Positions 45,649 to 54,584 of a stretch of 64,000 nucleotides of DNA are shown piece after piece (the stretch's first letter is position 1; each line of letters opens with the position of its first letter). The translations under genes were made by a program, and so were the position numbers. Under the pieces are notes generated by a model, which ran no database searches, had not been told where the DNA came from, and was given only the letters and a program-made list of their open reading frames with translations. Origin of the DNA: an uncultured Methanospirillum sp. (GTDB taxonomy: Archaea > Halobacteriota > Methanomicrobia > Methanomicrobiales > Methanospirillaceae); assembly GCF_963668475.1 (NCBI RefSeq), contig NZ_OY764544.1:1550001-1614000 (forward strand), read 5' to 3'.

Positions 45649-46485
45649 TCATGATTCTATTGGAATCACAACAGGGAGGCCATTATGAGAGAGAATGTCA
45701 ACCCTGATACCATATACATCTTCAATAATTTCACAGCAAATACTTGTGCGGTCGCATGAATGAGCAATTCTTCCGTTTTTCATAAGAACAAATCGATCTG
45801 CAAACCGAAGAGCCAGGTTGAGATCATGCATAGTCATCACGGTGGACAGATGTCTCATGTCAACAATACTACGGATAACACGTAAGATTTCGATCTGCCT
45901 GCAGAGATCGAGAGCACTTGTAGGTTCATCAAGAAGCAAAAGAGAAGGTTCCTGAACTATTGCACGACATAGGCAGACACGCTGAAATTCCCCCCCTGAT
46001 ATTTCATCTACATACCGGAGTTGTAACCTCTCAAGATCAAATAACCGGATGATTGTCTCCACCCGTACATAATCATCTTCAGATACTGTCCACCTGATGT
46101 GTGGCTTTCTGCCAAGCAGAATTGAGTCATATACCGTCATTCGGGAGGTTTCATTACGCTGTGGAACATATCCGATTCTTTTTGCAATATCATTTACATT
46201 CATATCACAGAGATCTTTATCTTCAAGTGTAACAATTCCCGAACGAGGCTGTAGAATCCGGTTCATACATCTGAGAAGAGTTGATTTTCCAACACCATTT
46301 GGACCAAGTACAGCCAATATCTCCCCAGGATGGACGTTTACACAAATATTATCAAGAATATCTGTAGCCTGGTATTGAAATGAAACACCATTGACATCAA
46401 GAAGGATAGAATGGGGATCGTGTACCGGTTCTTTTCCTGAATAAGATGAAGAGATATCTGACTGAAACCCACATCCCACTTTCAT
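45649..46485 (-). CDS. FepC/BtuD-type ABC transporter ATP-binding protein
   Basis: This 278-residue ATPase has Walker A GPNGVGKSTLL, Q-loop YVPQRNET, signature ISGGEFQRVCLCRAI, Walker B LLLLDEPTSALD and H-loop MTMHDLNLALRFADR. The ATG at 46485 overlaps the permease stop (ATGA) and removes an unlikely Cys-rich upstream extension. It closes a three-gene leftward unit, binding protein then permease then ATPase, and closely resembles the ATPase at 59567. The cargo is a metal chelate or corrinoid, not further resolved. Confidence 0.9.
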   Translation of the reverse strand: MKVGCGFQSDISSSYSGKEPVHDPHSILLDVNGVSFQYQATDILDNICVNVHPGEILAVLGPNGVGKSTLLRCMNRILQPRSGIVTLEDKDLCDMNVNDIAKRIGYVPQRNETSRMTVYDSILLGRKPHIRWTVSEDDYVRVETIIRLFDLERLQLRYVDEISGGEFQRVCLCRAIVQEPSLLLLDEPTSALDLCRQIEILRVIRSIVDMRHLSTVMTMHDLNLALRFADRFVLMKNGRIAHSCDRTSICCEIIEDVYGIRVDILSHNGLPVVIPIES

Positions 46486-47546
46486 CTTTTCCTCCGCATG
46501 ATAAGATACAAGAAAAGAGGAGCACCGAGAAAAGCAGTAATTATTGATACAGGAAGAACTCGTGGTGAGATGAACATTCGTGCAACTGTATCTGATGCGA
46601 GGAGGAGCACAGAGCCGCATACACAACTTGCAGGAATTAAAAAGCGATGATCGTCTCCAATTATCCTTCTCACCATATGAGGACAGACCAGACCCACAAA
46701 TCCGATAATCCCGAGAAAAGCTACCATAACAGAACTCATAAGAGAGGCTGATATCATACCTAAAATCCGGATACGCTCTACAGGAACTCCTAAACCCTTT
46801 GCTGTTTCTTCACCAGCATCAATTGCATTAAAATCCCATCGATGTGAAATGAGGTATCCACTACATACCACTGTAATCAGAGTGATAAGCCCAAGTTCCT
46901 GCCAGTTTGATCGTGATACATCCCCAAATTGCCAGAAGACAATTGATGCAAGTCTAGTGTCATCAACAAAATATTGAACAGCCATAAGTCCAGCACTACA
47001 CAGAGAGGTTATGGCTATTCCGGCCAGAATCATCGTTTCCGGCGTGGTAGAACGTAATCTGCTGATGCCAAGGATCAAGCCGGTACTTATGAGGGAAAAA
47101 CTGAATGCACAGATGGTGGTAAGATAGGGGTTATTAACGACTACTGCATCAGCCATTGTATACCCACTCGTTCCTGCATCAAAGAGGAGAATCCCTATAG
47201 CAGCTCCAAATGCTGCAGAACTGGAAAGTCCTAATGTAAACGGGGAAGCAAGCGGGTTGCGGAGAACAGATTGCATTGCAACCCCTGCAATAGCAAGGCC
47301 TGCTCCGGTAACAACAGCAGTCAGGGCCTGAGGAATCCGGATATTCCAGATAATTCGTTCATATAGAGTAGAACCACCCCCATTGATGAGAGTAGTTATA
47401 ATGTCAGGAATTGGGATGCATACTGCTCCCACAGAGACCGAAATAAAAAAGAGTACAATTACAGAGATAATACCAATAAAAATTACAAGTGTTTTAAATA
47501 GAATGTAAGATCGGTAATGCCTTTTGCGATCATGTATCAAAAACAT
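46482..47546 (-). CDS. FecCD/BtuC-family ABC transporter permease
   Basis: This 354-residue polytopic permease of about ten helices has family hallmarks IIWNIRIPQALTAVVTGAGLAIAGVAMQSVLRNPLASPFTLG, then GAETAKGLGV-like DAGEETAKGLGVPVERIR and FVGLVCPHMVRRIIGDDHR. It forms the membrane channel of the importer with the ATPase (overlap ATGA) and the binding protein 14 bases upstream. It is clearly paralogous to the permease at 58500; both keep nearly the same GDVSR-NW segment. Confidence 0.92.
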   Translation of the reverse strand: MFLIHDRKRHYRSYILFKTLVIFIGIISVIVLFFISVSVGAVCIPIPDIITTLINGGGSTLYERIIWNIRIPQALTAVVTGAGLAIAGVAMQSVLRNPLASPFTLGLSSSAAFGAAIGILLFDAGTSGYTMADAVVVNNPYLTTICAFSFSLISTGLILGISRLRSTTPETMILAGIAITSLCSAGLMAVQYFVDDTRLASIVFWQFGDVSRSNWQELGLITLITVVCSGYLISHRWDFNAIDAGEETAKGLGVPVERIRILGMISASLMSSVMVAFLGIIGFVGLVCPHMVRRIIGDDHRFLIPASCVCGSVLLLASDTVARMFISPRVLPVSIITAFLGAPLFLYLIMRRKR

Positions 47547-47560
47547 GCTGAAAAAAAAGA

Positions 47561-48700
47561 TTAGAACTTAATTTTCTGGTAGACTAGACCCTGTTCATTC
47601 TTGTTGATCTGATCAAAAGCAGAACCTCCATCAACCTTGGTAAAGATTTCATCAGCCTTTTTCGCAGGATCTATATCTGTAAATTGATCAGGGTAGAGAA
47701 TCTTTCCAACAAAGTAGGAGTTGGCAAGAGCATTTTCATAATTTGATCCCATGGAGTTTTCAGGTATCAATCCAAAGACTTCACCCTTCTGAACAGCTGT
47801 CATCCCGGAATAGGACGGATCAGACTTTAGTTCACTTATCGCTCCACCATTGGCTGCATTTTGTGTTCCCAGGCTGACAAAGATAACCTGTGGATCCCAC
47901 GCTACTATCTGCTCTTTGGTTACTGTTGCATAGTCCGTAACCCCGCTTGGAGCAACATCTTTTGCCACGTTATTTGCTTTTAAAAGAGTGAATGGCAGGT
48001 AATTCGGGTTGGTTCCATCAGTACCATGTTCACCTCTGTACGAAACGCCGCAAATGTAGACACGTTCTTCTGAAGATGGAACAGAGGATACCCGCTTTTG
48101 TATATCGGCATTTACAGCATCGAAATATGCAATCAATTCCTTGCACCGGGTTTCAGTTCCGAATATGGACGAGATCATCTCAAGTGATTTTTTCACTTTT
48201 TCCGGTTCATCTGCATAAATACCAGAATAAAACAGAACCGTGGGAATACCGGTTTTCTCCTGGATTTCGTTTGCAGCCTGCACATTATCCGGGCTCGAAC
48301 CCGCAATAAACAGAACATCAGGATTTAGTGACATGATTTTTTCTGCATCTGCCACTCCGCTTTTTGATCCCGTTGGAGCAATCTTCAGGATCTCAGGGTG
48401 TGCAATGATGTACGGGCGTGGGTCAGTGATATATCCCGACTCTGAACTGTCTGACATGTCAACACCAACAAACCTACCTGGATCAATACCAAGGTAGGTG
48501 AAGTATCGCATCCCTCCCATACCATTTACGGCTATTCGTTCTGGATCTGCCGGAATGGTAACCTCTCTACCGAATGAATCGGTGACAGTCACCTGATTGG
48601 AAGAAGAAGCAGCATCAGATCCCATAACCGGACATATTATGCTTCCTACCGTAAGGAGAAAGAGCAATAAAACTAAGAAATATTTACTCATAAGTAACAT
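47561..48700 (-). CDS. FepB/BtuF-type ABC transporter substrate-binding protein
   Basis: This 379-residue exported binding protein has a signal peptide (MSKYFLVLLLFLLTVGSIICPVMG), then the type III fold: VTVTDSFGREVTIPADPERI, MGGMRYFTYLGIDPGRFVGVD, LNPDVLFIAGSS, and the C-lobe VAWDPQVIFVSLGT. It begins the leftward importer unit and is a paralogue of the binding protein at 57303, with which it shares VSYRGEHG/VSYAGAHG and the SNYENALANSYFVGKILYPDQF region. Initiation could also be at the fourth codon. Substrate unknown: a metal chelate, corrinoid or oxyanion of the MolA sort. Confidence 0.88.
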   Translation of the reverse strand: MLLMSKYFLVLLLFLLTVGSIICPVMGSDAASSSNQVTVTDSFGREVTIPADPERIAVNGMGGMRYFTYLGIDPGRFVGVDMSDSSESGYITDPRPYIIAHPEILKIAPTGSKSGVADAEKIMSLNPDVLFIAGSSPDNVQAANEIQEKTGIPTVLFYSGIYADEPEKVKKSLEMISSIFGTETRCKELIAYFDAVNADIQKRVSSVPSSEERVYICGVSYRGEHGTDGTNPNYLPFTLLKANNVAKDVAPSGVTDYATVTKEQIVAWDPQVIFVSLGTQNAANGGAISELKSDPSYSGMTAVQKGEVFGLIPENSMGSNYENALANSYFVGKILYPDQFTDIDPAKKADEIFTKVDGGSAFDQINKNEQGLVYQKIKF

Positions 48701-48784
48701 ATCCTTAGTTCAATTTTATTGGTTTTAAATCTAATTGTTTTGATTACGACGATCTAAAAATCCCTAATGACCTTTTTATTACTG

Positions 48785-49117
48785 TCAGACTTTTGATCGA
48801 TAAACCCGGCTGACCGGTCCTTTCCGGTTTTCACCACCCATAACCGCCCTTACTCTAGCAACGGGGATCACGTACATTTCACCCCCGATATCCAGATAAA
48901 ATCCTCTGCCGCTCTCAGATAACCTCGCTACTCCCGGGACAGGACCTGATAGATCGCTCTCTCCAAGCCCGGCTAATGTAGCGGTCACCTGCCCGGACGG
49001 GAGGGCAAACCTCCCGATTCCATCGATATAGATCACCAGATCCCCTTGAATCCTGATGATCCGTCCACAGAGTTCATACCCACGATCCTCACGGACTGTC
49101 TCAACAAACTCACCCAT
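48785..49117 (-). CDS. Unknown small protein of the putative element
   Basis: This 110-residue, mostly beta protein begins MGEFVETVREDRGYELCGRIIRI; no family is recognised. The regular IYIDGIGRFALPSG and YLDIGGEMYVIPVARVRAVMGG strands suggest a small barrel, possibly OB- or SH3-like. Its ATG follows the primase stop with no gap, so it is translated with the replication gene and may be a nucleic-acid-binding helper. That is inference only. Confidence 0.6.
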   Translation of the reverse strand: MGEFVETVREDRGYELCGRIIRIQGDLVIYIDGIGRFALPSGQVTATLAGLGESDLSGPVPGVARLSESGRGFYLDIGGEMYVIPVARVRAVMGGENRKGPVSRVYRSKV

Positions 49118-52100
49118 CTAGTTCACCTTACCCCGGGCAGATTCCTCTCCTGATGAATCACTGGATGGCAGGTTATCTACTCCCCGTATACTGGAAGAGT
49201 GATCACCGGCTGACCGGGCTTTCTCACGCTGATAGCAGGATTCACAGAGGTGTATCCTGGATGTTGGATCTGACCATGCAGCCTCGTTTGTCTGACAGAG
49301 ATCGCATCGTCCGACAGAGGCATGCAGGGGAACCATATCTTCAGGATGGATCATCCCGGGAAGAGGTACGATGGCTGCTATCTCATGGGAAACAAGCCTC
49401 TCGTAGCATGATAAGCAGAGCATCCGAACCGGCTCAGCATCACTCCCGTGAACACGATCAGGACGTGTCCGGTACTGGGTCGGCCCCCTCTCACAGACAG
49501 AACACGGTACCTTTTCAGGAAATCCTTCTATATGAGCAAAATCACGCGACTTGAGAGACCTGATCGAGCAGCCTTGTGCAGGAGCATTGCTATCGGGGAT
49601 CGATCTCTCAAGTGAAGACTGCTGCTTACTGAGAGCCCCGGGTACCTTGGCGGCGACCGTCGCTTCACTTCTGCCATGATCACCAGGGGGTTGATCTGAA
49701 GAGTCATCCGGATCAGATTGATCAGGATCAGTTCCATCCCCTGCAAGCCAGACAGAACCTCCTTTCAGCCATGCATCGTACAGGAACGGATCCCACAGGT
49801 ACACCCGAGTATGTCGCATGGTGGTCTGCCCCTGATCGCCTTTTGTGACCGTCCGATCAAGAAACGAGACAGCAGGACATTTCGCAAGCAGCCCTGAATA
49901 CACCTTCCCGTATGACTGATAGCCATGGAGAAGCTTACAGATCGTGCTGCATGTCCATCCGGTGATAGTCTGGATCTGCGAGACTGATATCTCTGCAACA
50001 CCGCTTGTGGCTAACACATGCGTCAGAAGAGACTCCCGTTTTGTCAGTTTGTTTCCCTGAGCTCCGGTCTCACCATTCAATTCAACAAAGAGCCGGGATG
50101 CCTGATCAAAATCCTCCTCTGTTGCCAGTACACTGGTAACCCCGTTCACAACATGACGCTCCCGCTGCTGTTGGTATAGGGCCGCGTTCGTCCGGATCAG
50201 ATCGAGCAGCATGTCAGGATTTCTTCGGTTTTCAGCGGACTGGAACCGAATTCTCCTGGCAAACGGGATGACAACCCAGACAGAAGAGAGATCTTCCCAT
50301 AACGCCCTGCACACCGAGACAGTCTCGCTGATCCCGGCTGGGTTGTCGGGCATCTCTTCTGCACCTGCCAGTGCACGGTCCAGAACCTTCTGATCCTGCT
50401 CCTCGGTATCATCTATCCAGCAGGTCAGCATCCGGTTGATGACCTGGTCATCACCTGACCCTTCCACTTTTGCAATCCACCAGACACACCGCTGTGGAAT
50501 CGTGCAGATCTGAGGCTTTCTATCTTTGTTTACCGTGCGGTACGGAAACGGCTTTTGAAATGAAGTCGTAACCCCCTTGAGGATCTCCTGCATCTGGTCA
50601 GAGAGGCTCACATCATCAAGGGTGATCACAGTCCCGGGAAGGAGATCCTCCATGTAAAAGAGGGCTTTGTCACTAACCCGGCCTTCAATTCTCGAACCAG
50701 GAGGGATGAGCGTTCGCATCGTATCAATCGCATGCGACTTCCCTTTTCCAGACTCACCTGATATTGATACGTGCAGACCTTTGCTGTTGATGACAGATCG
50801 GGAAACCAGCGAATGAATCAGGCACTCGGCAACAGCCCTGTCCCCCTCATGATACTCAGAGAAGGCATCGAGGAGGAACGACAGGGGATCACCGGATTTC
50901 AGAATCTCATCAGCCTTCTGGTGAACCGGGTCAGATTCGGCGGGTGTGGTGCCCGTATCAGGAGATGATTCAGACATCTCCTCGTCTGGATCGATCCTGC
51001 CTTCTGCGATCAGTTTTGCCCTGGTTCGTGCTCTTCTTGCCTCCGCAAACCACTCTTCAGGATCCCGGCGTGGCGGATCAAATCGTGCACGGAGCTCTGG
51101 CCATCGCTGACGGCCTCCGCCACAGGAGTCATGATGACATCCGGCGAAGATGGCACCGTTAGGAAACTGAATAGCGAATGCTCCGTCTGTGTGATCATCA
51201 GAGAAGGGACATGAGTCAAGCACAAACAGAGTACCCCCCTGGTACGGTTTGGAGAGATACGTGAGATTAAACCGATTCAGCCATTGGGCGAGATCAAGCG
51301 CCGGCTCCCTGACTGAAGCCATCTCCTCCAGTGTCTGGCCCTTCGCTTCCGGGTTCATTCCAGGTTTCGTGGTGGGTCTCAACCCTGGCTCCAGAGCCTG
51401 GGCCGGGTACTGGTTGATCAACTGCACAAGGTCGTCTGCGGAGAGAACCCTCTCTTTAGGAGGCATTGAGAGGACTTTTGATCTCCGGTGGGGACGGTCT
51501 GGAAGATTATCCCCTTTGCGTGAGATCGTGCCATACACCTTCCATATCCGTGCAGCATTGAAGTTGGCTGTGTCAACCTTGCACCCTGCGGTGGAGAACC
51601 GGACATCAAGGATCTCGAGTACCTGTCTGACGAGCCCTTTTGACTCCTCGTTGTTTTGAAGATCGATCGGATAGAGCAGATGGGCACCATTGCCTGAGTC
51701 GGCCAGGAGGGGATCAGGCCACCCGCATGTGGCAAGAAATCCCCTGATGGTATCAGCACGTGTAAGGGCTGCTGCATGCTCATCGTCAGATGAGGATACA
51801 CCTGACGGCCGTACCGGGTCGATGTCTATCGGCAGCCACCGCCGCCTGATGATATCAGAGTCTGCTGTAGATGCATCTGCCTTTCCCATCCGGGATTGTA
51901 TCCGGTTCGCCCGTCTGGCAAGCAGTGCAGGATTTACTTCGTTGAGGGTGACATAGAAGCCCGAAATAAGCGTGTCAGCCTCTCTGATGAGTATCTCTGC
52001 CACTGCCTTCTGATAATCACTGAAGTACCCTGATGATATGGCACCACTTGAGAGAGCCCTGATCTCAATAATCTGGCCAGGATCAAAGAGGTACTCAAGG

Positions 52101-52138
52101 GTACTGAGTACCTCACCGGCACGATCACGCTCAATCAT
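49118..52138 (-). CDS. Primase-helicase-type replication protein
   Basis: This 1006-residue multidomain protein has an N-terminal archaeo-eukaryotic primase-like module (about 100-260) with WLPIDIDPVRPSG (acidic metal site), LADSGNGAHLLYPID and NAARIWKVYGTISRKGD. A zinc-binding CPFSDDH..CHHDSCGGG segment is at about 325-360. A P-loop ATPase spans about 440-600 (Walker A SISGESGKGKSHAID, Walker B VITLDDVSLS). A winged-helix stretch follows (ISVSQIQTITGWTCSTICKLL), and the C-terminus has two CxxC zinc ribbons (CSVCERG..CLSCY; CDLCQTN..CESCY). This is the plan of self-contained plasmid and virus replication initiators. The nuclease-like gene precedes it by 69 bases. Confidence 0.8.
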   Translation of the reverse strand: MIERDRAGEVLSTLEYLFDPGQIIEIRALSSGAISSGYFSDYQKAVAEILIREADTLISGFYVTLNEVNPALLARRANRIQSRMGKADASTADSDIIRRRWLPIDIDPVRPSGVSSSDDEHAAALTRADTIRGFLATCGWPDPLLADSGNGAHLLYPIDLQNNEESKGLVRQVLEILDVRFSTAGCKVDTANFNAARIWKVYGTISRKGDNLPDRPHRRSKVLSMPPKERVLSADDLVQLINQYPAQALEPGLRPTTKPGMNPEAKGQTLEEMASVREPALDLAQWLNRFNLTYLSKPYQGGTLFVLDSCPFSDDHTDGAFAIQFPNGAIFAGCHHDSCGGGRQRWPELRARFDPPRRDPEEWFAEARRARTRAKLIAEGRIDPDEEMSESSPDTGTTPAESDPVHQKADEILKSGDPLSFLLDAFSEYHEGDRAVAECLIHSLVSRSVINSKGLHVSISGESGKGKSHAIDTMRTLIPPGSRIEGRVSDKALFYMEDLLPGTVITLDDVSLSDQMQEILKGVTTSFQKPFPYRTVNKDRKPQICTIPQRCVWWIAKVEGSGDDQVINRMLTCWIDDTEEQDQKVLDRALAGAEEMPDNPAGISETVSVCRALWEDLSSVWVVIPFARRIRFQSAENRRNPDMLLDLIRTNAALYQQQRERHVVNGVTSVLATEEDFDQASRLFVELNGETGAQGNKLTKRESLLTHVLATSGVAEISVSQIQTITGWTCSTICKLLHGYQSYGKVYSGLLAKCPAVSFLDRTVTKGDQGQTTMRHTRVYLWDPFLYDAWLKGGSVWLAGDGTDPDQSDPDDSSDQPPGDHGRSEATVAAKVPGALSKQQSSLERSIPDSNAPAQGCSIRSLKSRDFAHIEGFPEKVPCSVCERGPTQYRTRPDRVHGSDAEPVRMLCLSCYERLVSHEIAAIVPLPGMIHPEDMVPLHASVGRCDLCQTNEAAWSDPTSRIHLCESCYQREKARSAGDHSSSIRGVDNLPSSDSSGEESARGKVN

Positions 52139-52207
52139 CGCTTCTTCTCCACAGCCGCCTGTTCAGATTCGGGGACGGATAACGTCGTTCTGTGACATCC
52201 ACGCTGT

Positions 52208-52558
52208 TCATGCCCTCACCTCAGGGAGTGGAATGGCTCCTCCCGGGAGGATCTGGTACCGTTTCCAGCAGTATCCTTCACCAACCCAGAACTGAACCTC
52301 TCCCGGATACCATACGGTCTGAAGGTTTGTTGAGAGCAGGAGTATTTCACTCCTGATCACTGGTTTACTCATCCGTGGAGAGCCTACTCTGATGAACAGA
52401 GTCCCTCTCATCCGTTCCCATGCAATGAGATGGAACAGACCCGGAACTGCACCATCGCGTCCTCCAACCCGGGCTACTTCATAGCCCAGATCCTGAAGCA
52501 GGGTTCTGGCTTCATACTCAACAGTCCTACGGGTCTGGTGCTCATGAGACGGAGACAT
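52208..52558 (-). CDS. Possible restriction-endonuclease-fold small protein
   Basis: This 116-residue protein uses the ATG at 52558, backed by GGAGGATC. After a helix (TRRTVEYEARTLLQDLGYEVARVGG) it runs GRDGAVPGLFHLIAWERMRGTLFIRVGS, which resembles the D-x(n)-(D/E)xK core of PDDEXK nucleases and Holliday-junction resolvases, but the lysine is replaced (RVGS). It could therefore be an inactive or divergent member. It is first in the leftward unit with the replication protein, consistent with a DNA-processing role. Confidence 0.55.
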   Translation of the reverse strand: MSPSHEHQTRRTVEYEARTLLQDLGYEVARVGGRDGAVPGLFHLIAWERMRGTLFIRVGSPRMSKPVIRSEILLLSTNLQTVWYPGEVQFWVGEGYCWKRYQILPGGAIPLPEVRA

Positions 52559-53113
52559 ACGATCCTCCGCGGGCGCAGATGACATTGGAATCATGAAAAT
52601 TTTTCTCAGGATACCAATACCAAACAACTGCCACCATGGATATTATTAAACAACTGGCGGTACCAATATGAGTAATCCCCGCGTTAATGAGCCTGCAAGC
52701 AACAATAACTGCTGGGGATTCATGTCGTTTCATACTTCTTCACCTCATTCATTCGAACATCTGCCTACCCGTCTCAGAGAATGAATCTTAAAATCGGGCA
52801 GTAAAAAACTGTAATACGGGCACCTTTCTAAATGTTTTGGTGTTATCACCGTTTTTTCCAAGTACTGTTCAAAAAGTTATATTACCACATATCGATAAGG
52901 GCGGTACGGTTTACCAAGAAGTATTACCTAAAAGCGCAAGGTAAAAAGTTTACAAAACCATTTCTGTTTAGCATCATTGCACGAGTTATGATCCTCTATC
53001 TGCTCGAAATGTAAAAATGACCCAGATAACCGCGTTATTCAGACCATCCCTGAAAAAATTCATATATATACGACCTACCTCATAGTGTCGCTTGTCAGGC
53101 GACAGGGGGAAAA
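52559..53113. other. 555-bp divergent control region of the putative element
   Basis: This AT-rich region lies between the two divergent gene blocks and is the likeliest place for the element's promoters and any replication origin. A TATA-like box and an operator-like repeat at its right end are listed separately. A 60-residue frame at 52832-53014 is probably not a gene. No iteron array was found. Confidence 0.5.
53061..53103 (+). promoter_or_regulatory. TATA box and inverted repeat before the rightward block
   Basis: CATATATATACG at 53061-53072 is a good TATA box. TGTCGC (53086-53091, read from GTGTCGC) and GCGACA (53099-53104) are 6-bp inverted arms across a 7-nt spacer, placed where transcription should start. 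The layout suits a repressor that blocks initiation, or a 5' hairpin. The ATG at 53114 follows GGGGG. Confidence 0.5.
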
Positions 53114-53623
53114 ATGGGAGATTTCACACAAAAGAGTGTTGTAAAATCTGCGGTTCGAAAACTTTCGTCACCAATTGCTGACTATACTTCATTCAGCGCA
53201 TTAGTCCAGGATGTTCTTGACAACAATCCCTGGGGATGTACTGCATACGAGTCAGCCGGGGTCGCAAAGCCCGCAGTGGAGAAGAGCAGGGAGGCATATG
53301 CAGCCACCATCACCTACGAGAATGCAGAGGCCAAGACTGTCGGGAGTATTCCGGTCCGGGGGCCGACGATGGCAGCAGTCAACACGGCAGTCACCCAGAT
53401 CACCAGTGCTGCAGCGATCACTACCGGTATGGGGACCGGTGTGACCGCTTCACGTGATTCGTCTGAAGACTCGTTCAGTTGCACGGTGAAGTGTCATGCA
53501 AGTAATGGAGAACTCTATACGGTGTCCTTCAAACGTGACAGTGTGACAGTATCCAGTTATGAGGCAGATTCTATCAGAACCGGTCTTGAGGCATGGGCTG
53601 ATACGGTTGCCATCCTGGCTTGA
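53114..53623 (+). CDS. Unknown 169-residue protein of the putative element
   Basis: I recognise no family. There is no signal peptide. The sequence is Ala/Ser/Thr-rich with alternating helices and strands (ADYTSFSALVQDVLDNNPWGC, YAATITYENAEAKTVGS, FSCTVKCHASNGELYTVSF) and ends GLEAWADTVAILA. Its position first behind a strong promoter in a mobile-element-like block would suit an abundant structural or coat-like protein, but nothing in the sequence proves that. Confidence 0.6.
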   Translation: MGDFTQKSVVKSAVRKLSSPIADYTSFSALVQDVLDNNPWGCTAYESAGVAKPAVEKSREAYAATITYENAEAKTVGSIPVRGPTMAAVNTAVTQITSAAAITTGMGTGVTASRDSSEDSFSCTVKCHASNGELYTVSFKRDSVTVSSYEADSIRTGLEAWADTVAILA

Positions 53624-53652
53624 TCTCTTCTTTTTTCATATCCGGGGGGAGT

Positions 53653-54216
53653 ATGAAGAAAGAGTGTATCATTGCCGGGGCGATATGCCTCATCCTCGCA
53701 GGGCTTGCAGGGGCTGAGTATCTCTCCACTGCGATAAGCACTGACGGGTGTGTTATGCTGACTACTGTAGGATCTGATGATAACGGGTCGTTTGCATCAC
53801 GGGCAATAGCACTGGATGCAGCAGATCTTCATCGAACAGTCTCGGGGGAAGTTGATACACAGTCGGATCTGGTCGTGCGGTCACAAGGACCACTCCTCTT
53901 CAGTGATTATGCATCAGCACTCTGGAAGAGTCCTGATCTGAAGAGTATGTGTTCACTGATCTTAACACCTGATAATCAGGAACATCAGGAGGCCTCAGCT
54001 TTCTCATCAGGAATTGTGAGACAGGGCGAGTATATCACATCAAGGGCGATAGGAGGGGGTCTTTTTGGTGAGACCTCCCTGAACGGCACCGGTCTGCTGC
54101 TCTTCGGATCACAGGGAAAAGGAGAGGGAGAGGGGAATCGCTCGGTATCAGGACATGGGTTTGTGTCTGGCAACATGTCTGTCAGGGATCTGGTCAGGTA
54201 TGGAGGGAGAGTATGA
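53653..54216 (+). CDS. Exported protein of unknown function in the putative element
   Basis: This 187-residue protein uses the ATG at 53653, which follows GGGGGAG and gives a signal peptide (KKECIIAGAICLILAGLAGA). The mature part is Ser/Gly-rich (TTVGSDDNGSFASRAIALD, SLNGTGLLLFGSQGKGEGEGN), probably beta-rich, with repeated short strands like those of adhesin or pilin-like surface proteins. Its stop overlaps the next start (ATGA), so it is made with the membrane protein that follows. Family unknown. Confidence 0.6.
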   Translation: MKKECIIAGAICLILAGLAGAEYLSTAISTDGCVMLTTVGSDDNGSFASRAIALDAADLHRTVSGEVDTQSDLVVRSQGPLLFSDYASALWKSPDLKSMCSLILTPDNQEHQEASAFSSGIVRQGEYITSRAIGGGLFGETSLNGTGLLLFGSQGKGEGEGNRSVSGHGFVSGNMSVRDLVRYGGRV

Positions 54217-54455
54217 TCGCTGAACTGATGGCAGGAATCGGGTTTGGTCTTGCAGTTCTGAACGGCGGGGCTGTGTATCTTCTCTTCAGGCAGTACCTCT
54301 CGCTGGCAGAGGAGTCCTATGAATTTGCCGGGATCATTCTCGGGTCGATGACCGAGGAGGACGGGAAGGTTCAGGCGGACCCGATGGCTCTGGCAGGGAT
54401 ATCGATGGATCATCTGAGCCGTATGAGTGGTTTGATGAGATGGGTCCGGGGATAG
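54213..54455 (+). CDS. Small membrane protein of the putative element
   Basis: This 80-residue protein has one N-terminal membrane helix (ELMAGIGFGLAVLNGGAVYLLF) and a soluble acidic tail (EEDGKVQADPMALAGISMDHL). The start overlaps the upstream stop by four bases. It could be a membrane anchor for the exported protein or a holin-like or packaging-associated protein; the sequence does not decide. It is the last gene of the rightward block. Confidence 0.55.
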   Translation: MIAELMAGIGFGLAVLNGGAVYLLFRQYLSLAEESYEFAGIILGSMTEEDGKVQADPMALAGISMDHLSRMSGLMRWVRG

Positions 54456-54584
54456 AGAGGGGAACCTCTCTCTTTTACGGCAACCGGCTTTCAGGTTATT
54501 TGTATTGAAAGTCTTATCGATGATATTACTTCATCCGAATGTTGAGGTGACCTTTTTTTACCGCCCGGAGAAGATCTATTCATT

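Larger units (their letters stand above)
48785..54455. mobile_element. Putative integrated plasmid/virus-like element
   Basis: Six genes in two divergent blocks separate two metal-transport regions: leftward a nuclease-fold-like protein, a 1006-residue primase-helicase and a 110-residue protein, and rightward three small genes. The replication protein is of a type found on plasmids and viruses, not chromosomal replication genes. No integrase, tRNA or flanking direct repeat was recognised, so the ends are approximate and the element may be a relic or an unusual integration. Confidence 0.5.

Noticed and set aside
52542..52733. 63-residue minus-strand frame upstream of the nuclease-like gene
   Set aside because: It overlaps the better supported gene start at 52558 in another frame and has no recognisable domain.
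52832..53014. 60-residue frame in the element's control region
   Set aside because: The region is AT-rich, there is no ribosome binding site, and the translation is aromatic and basic without a coherent domain.
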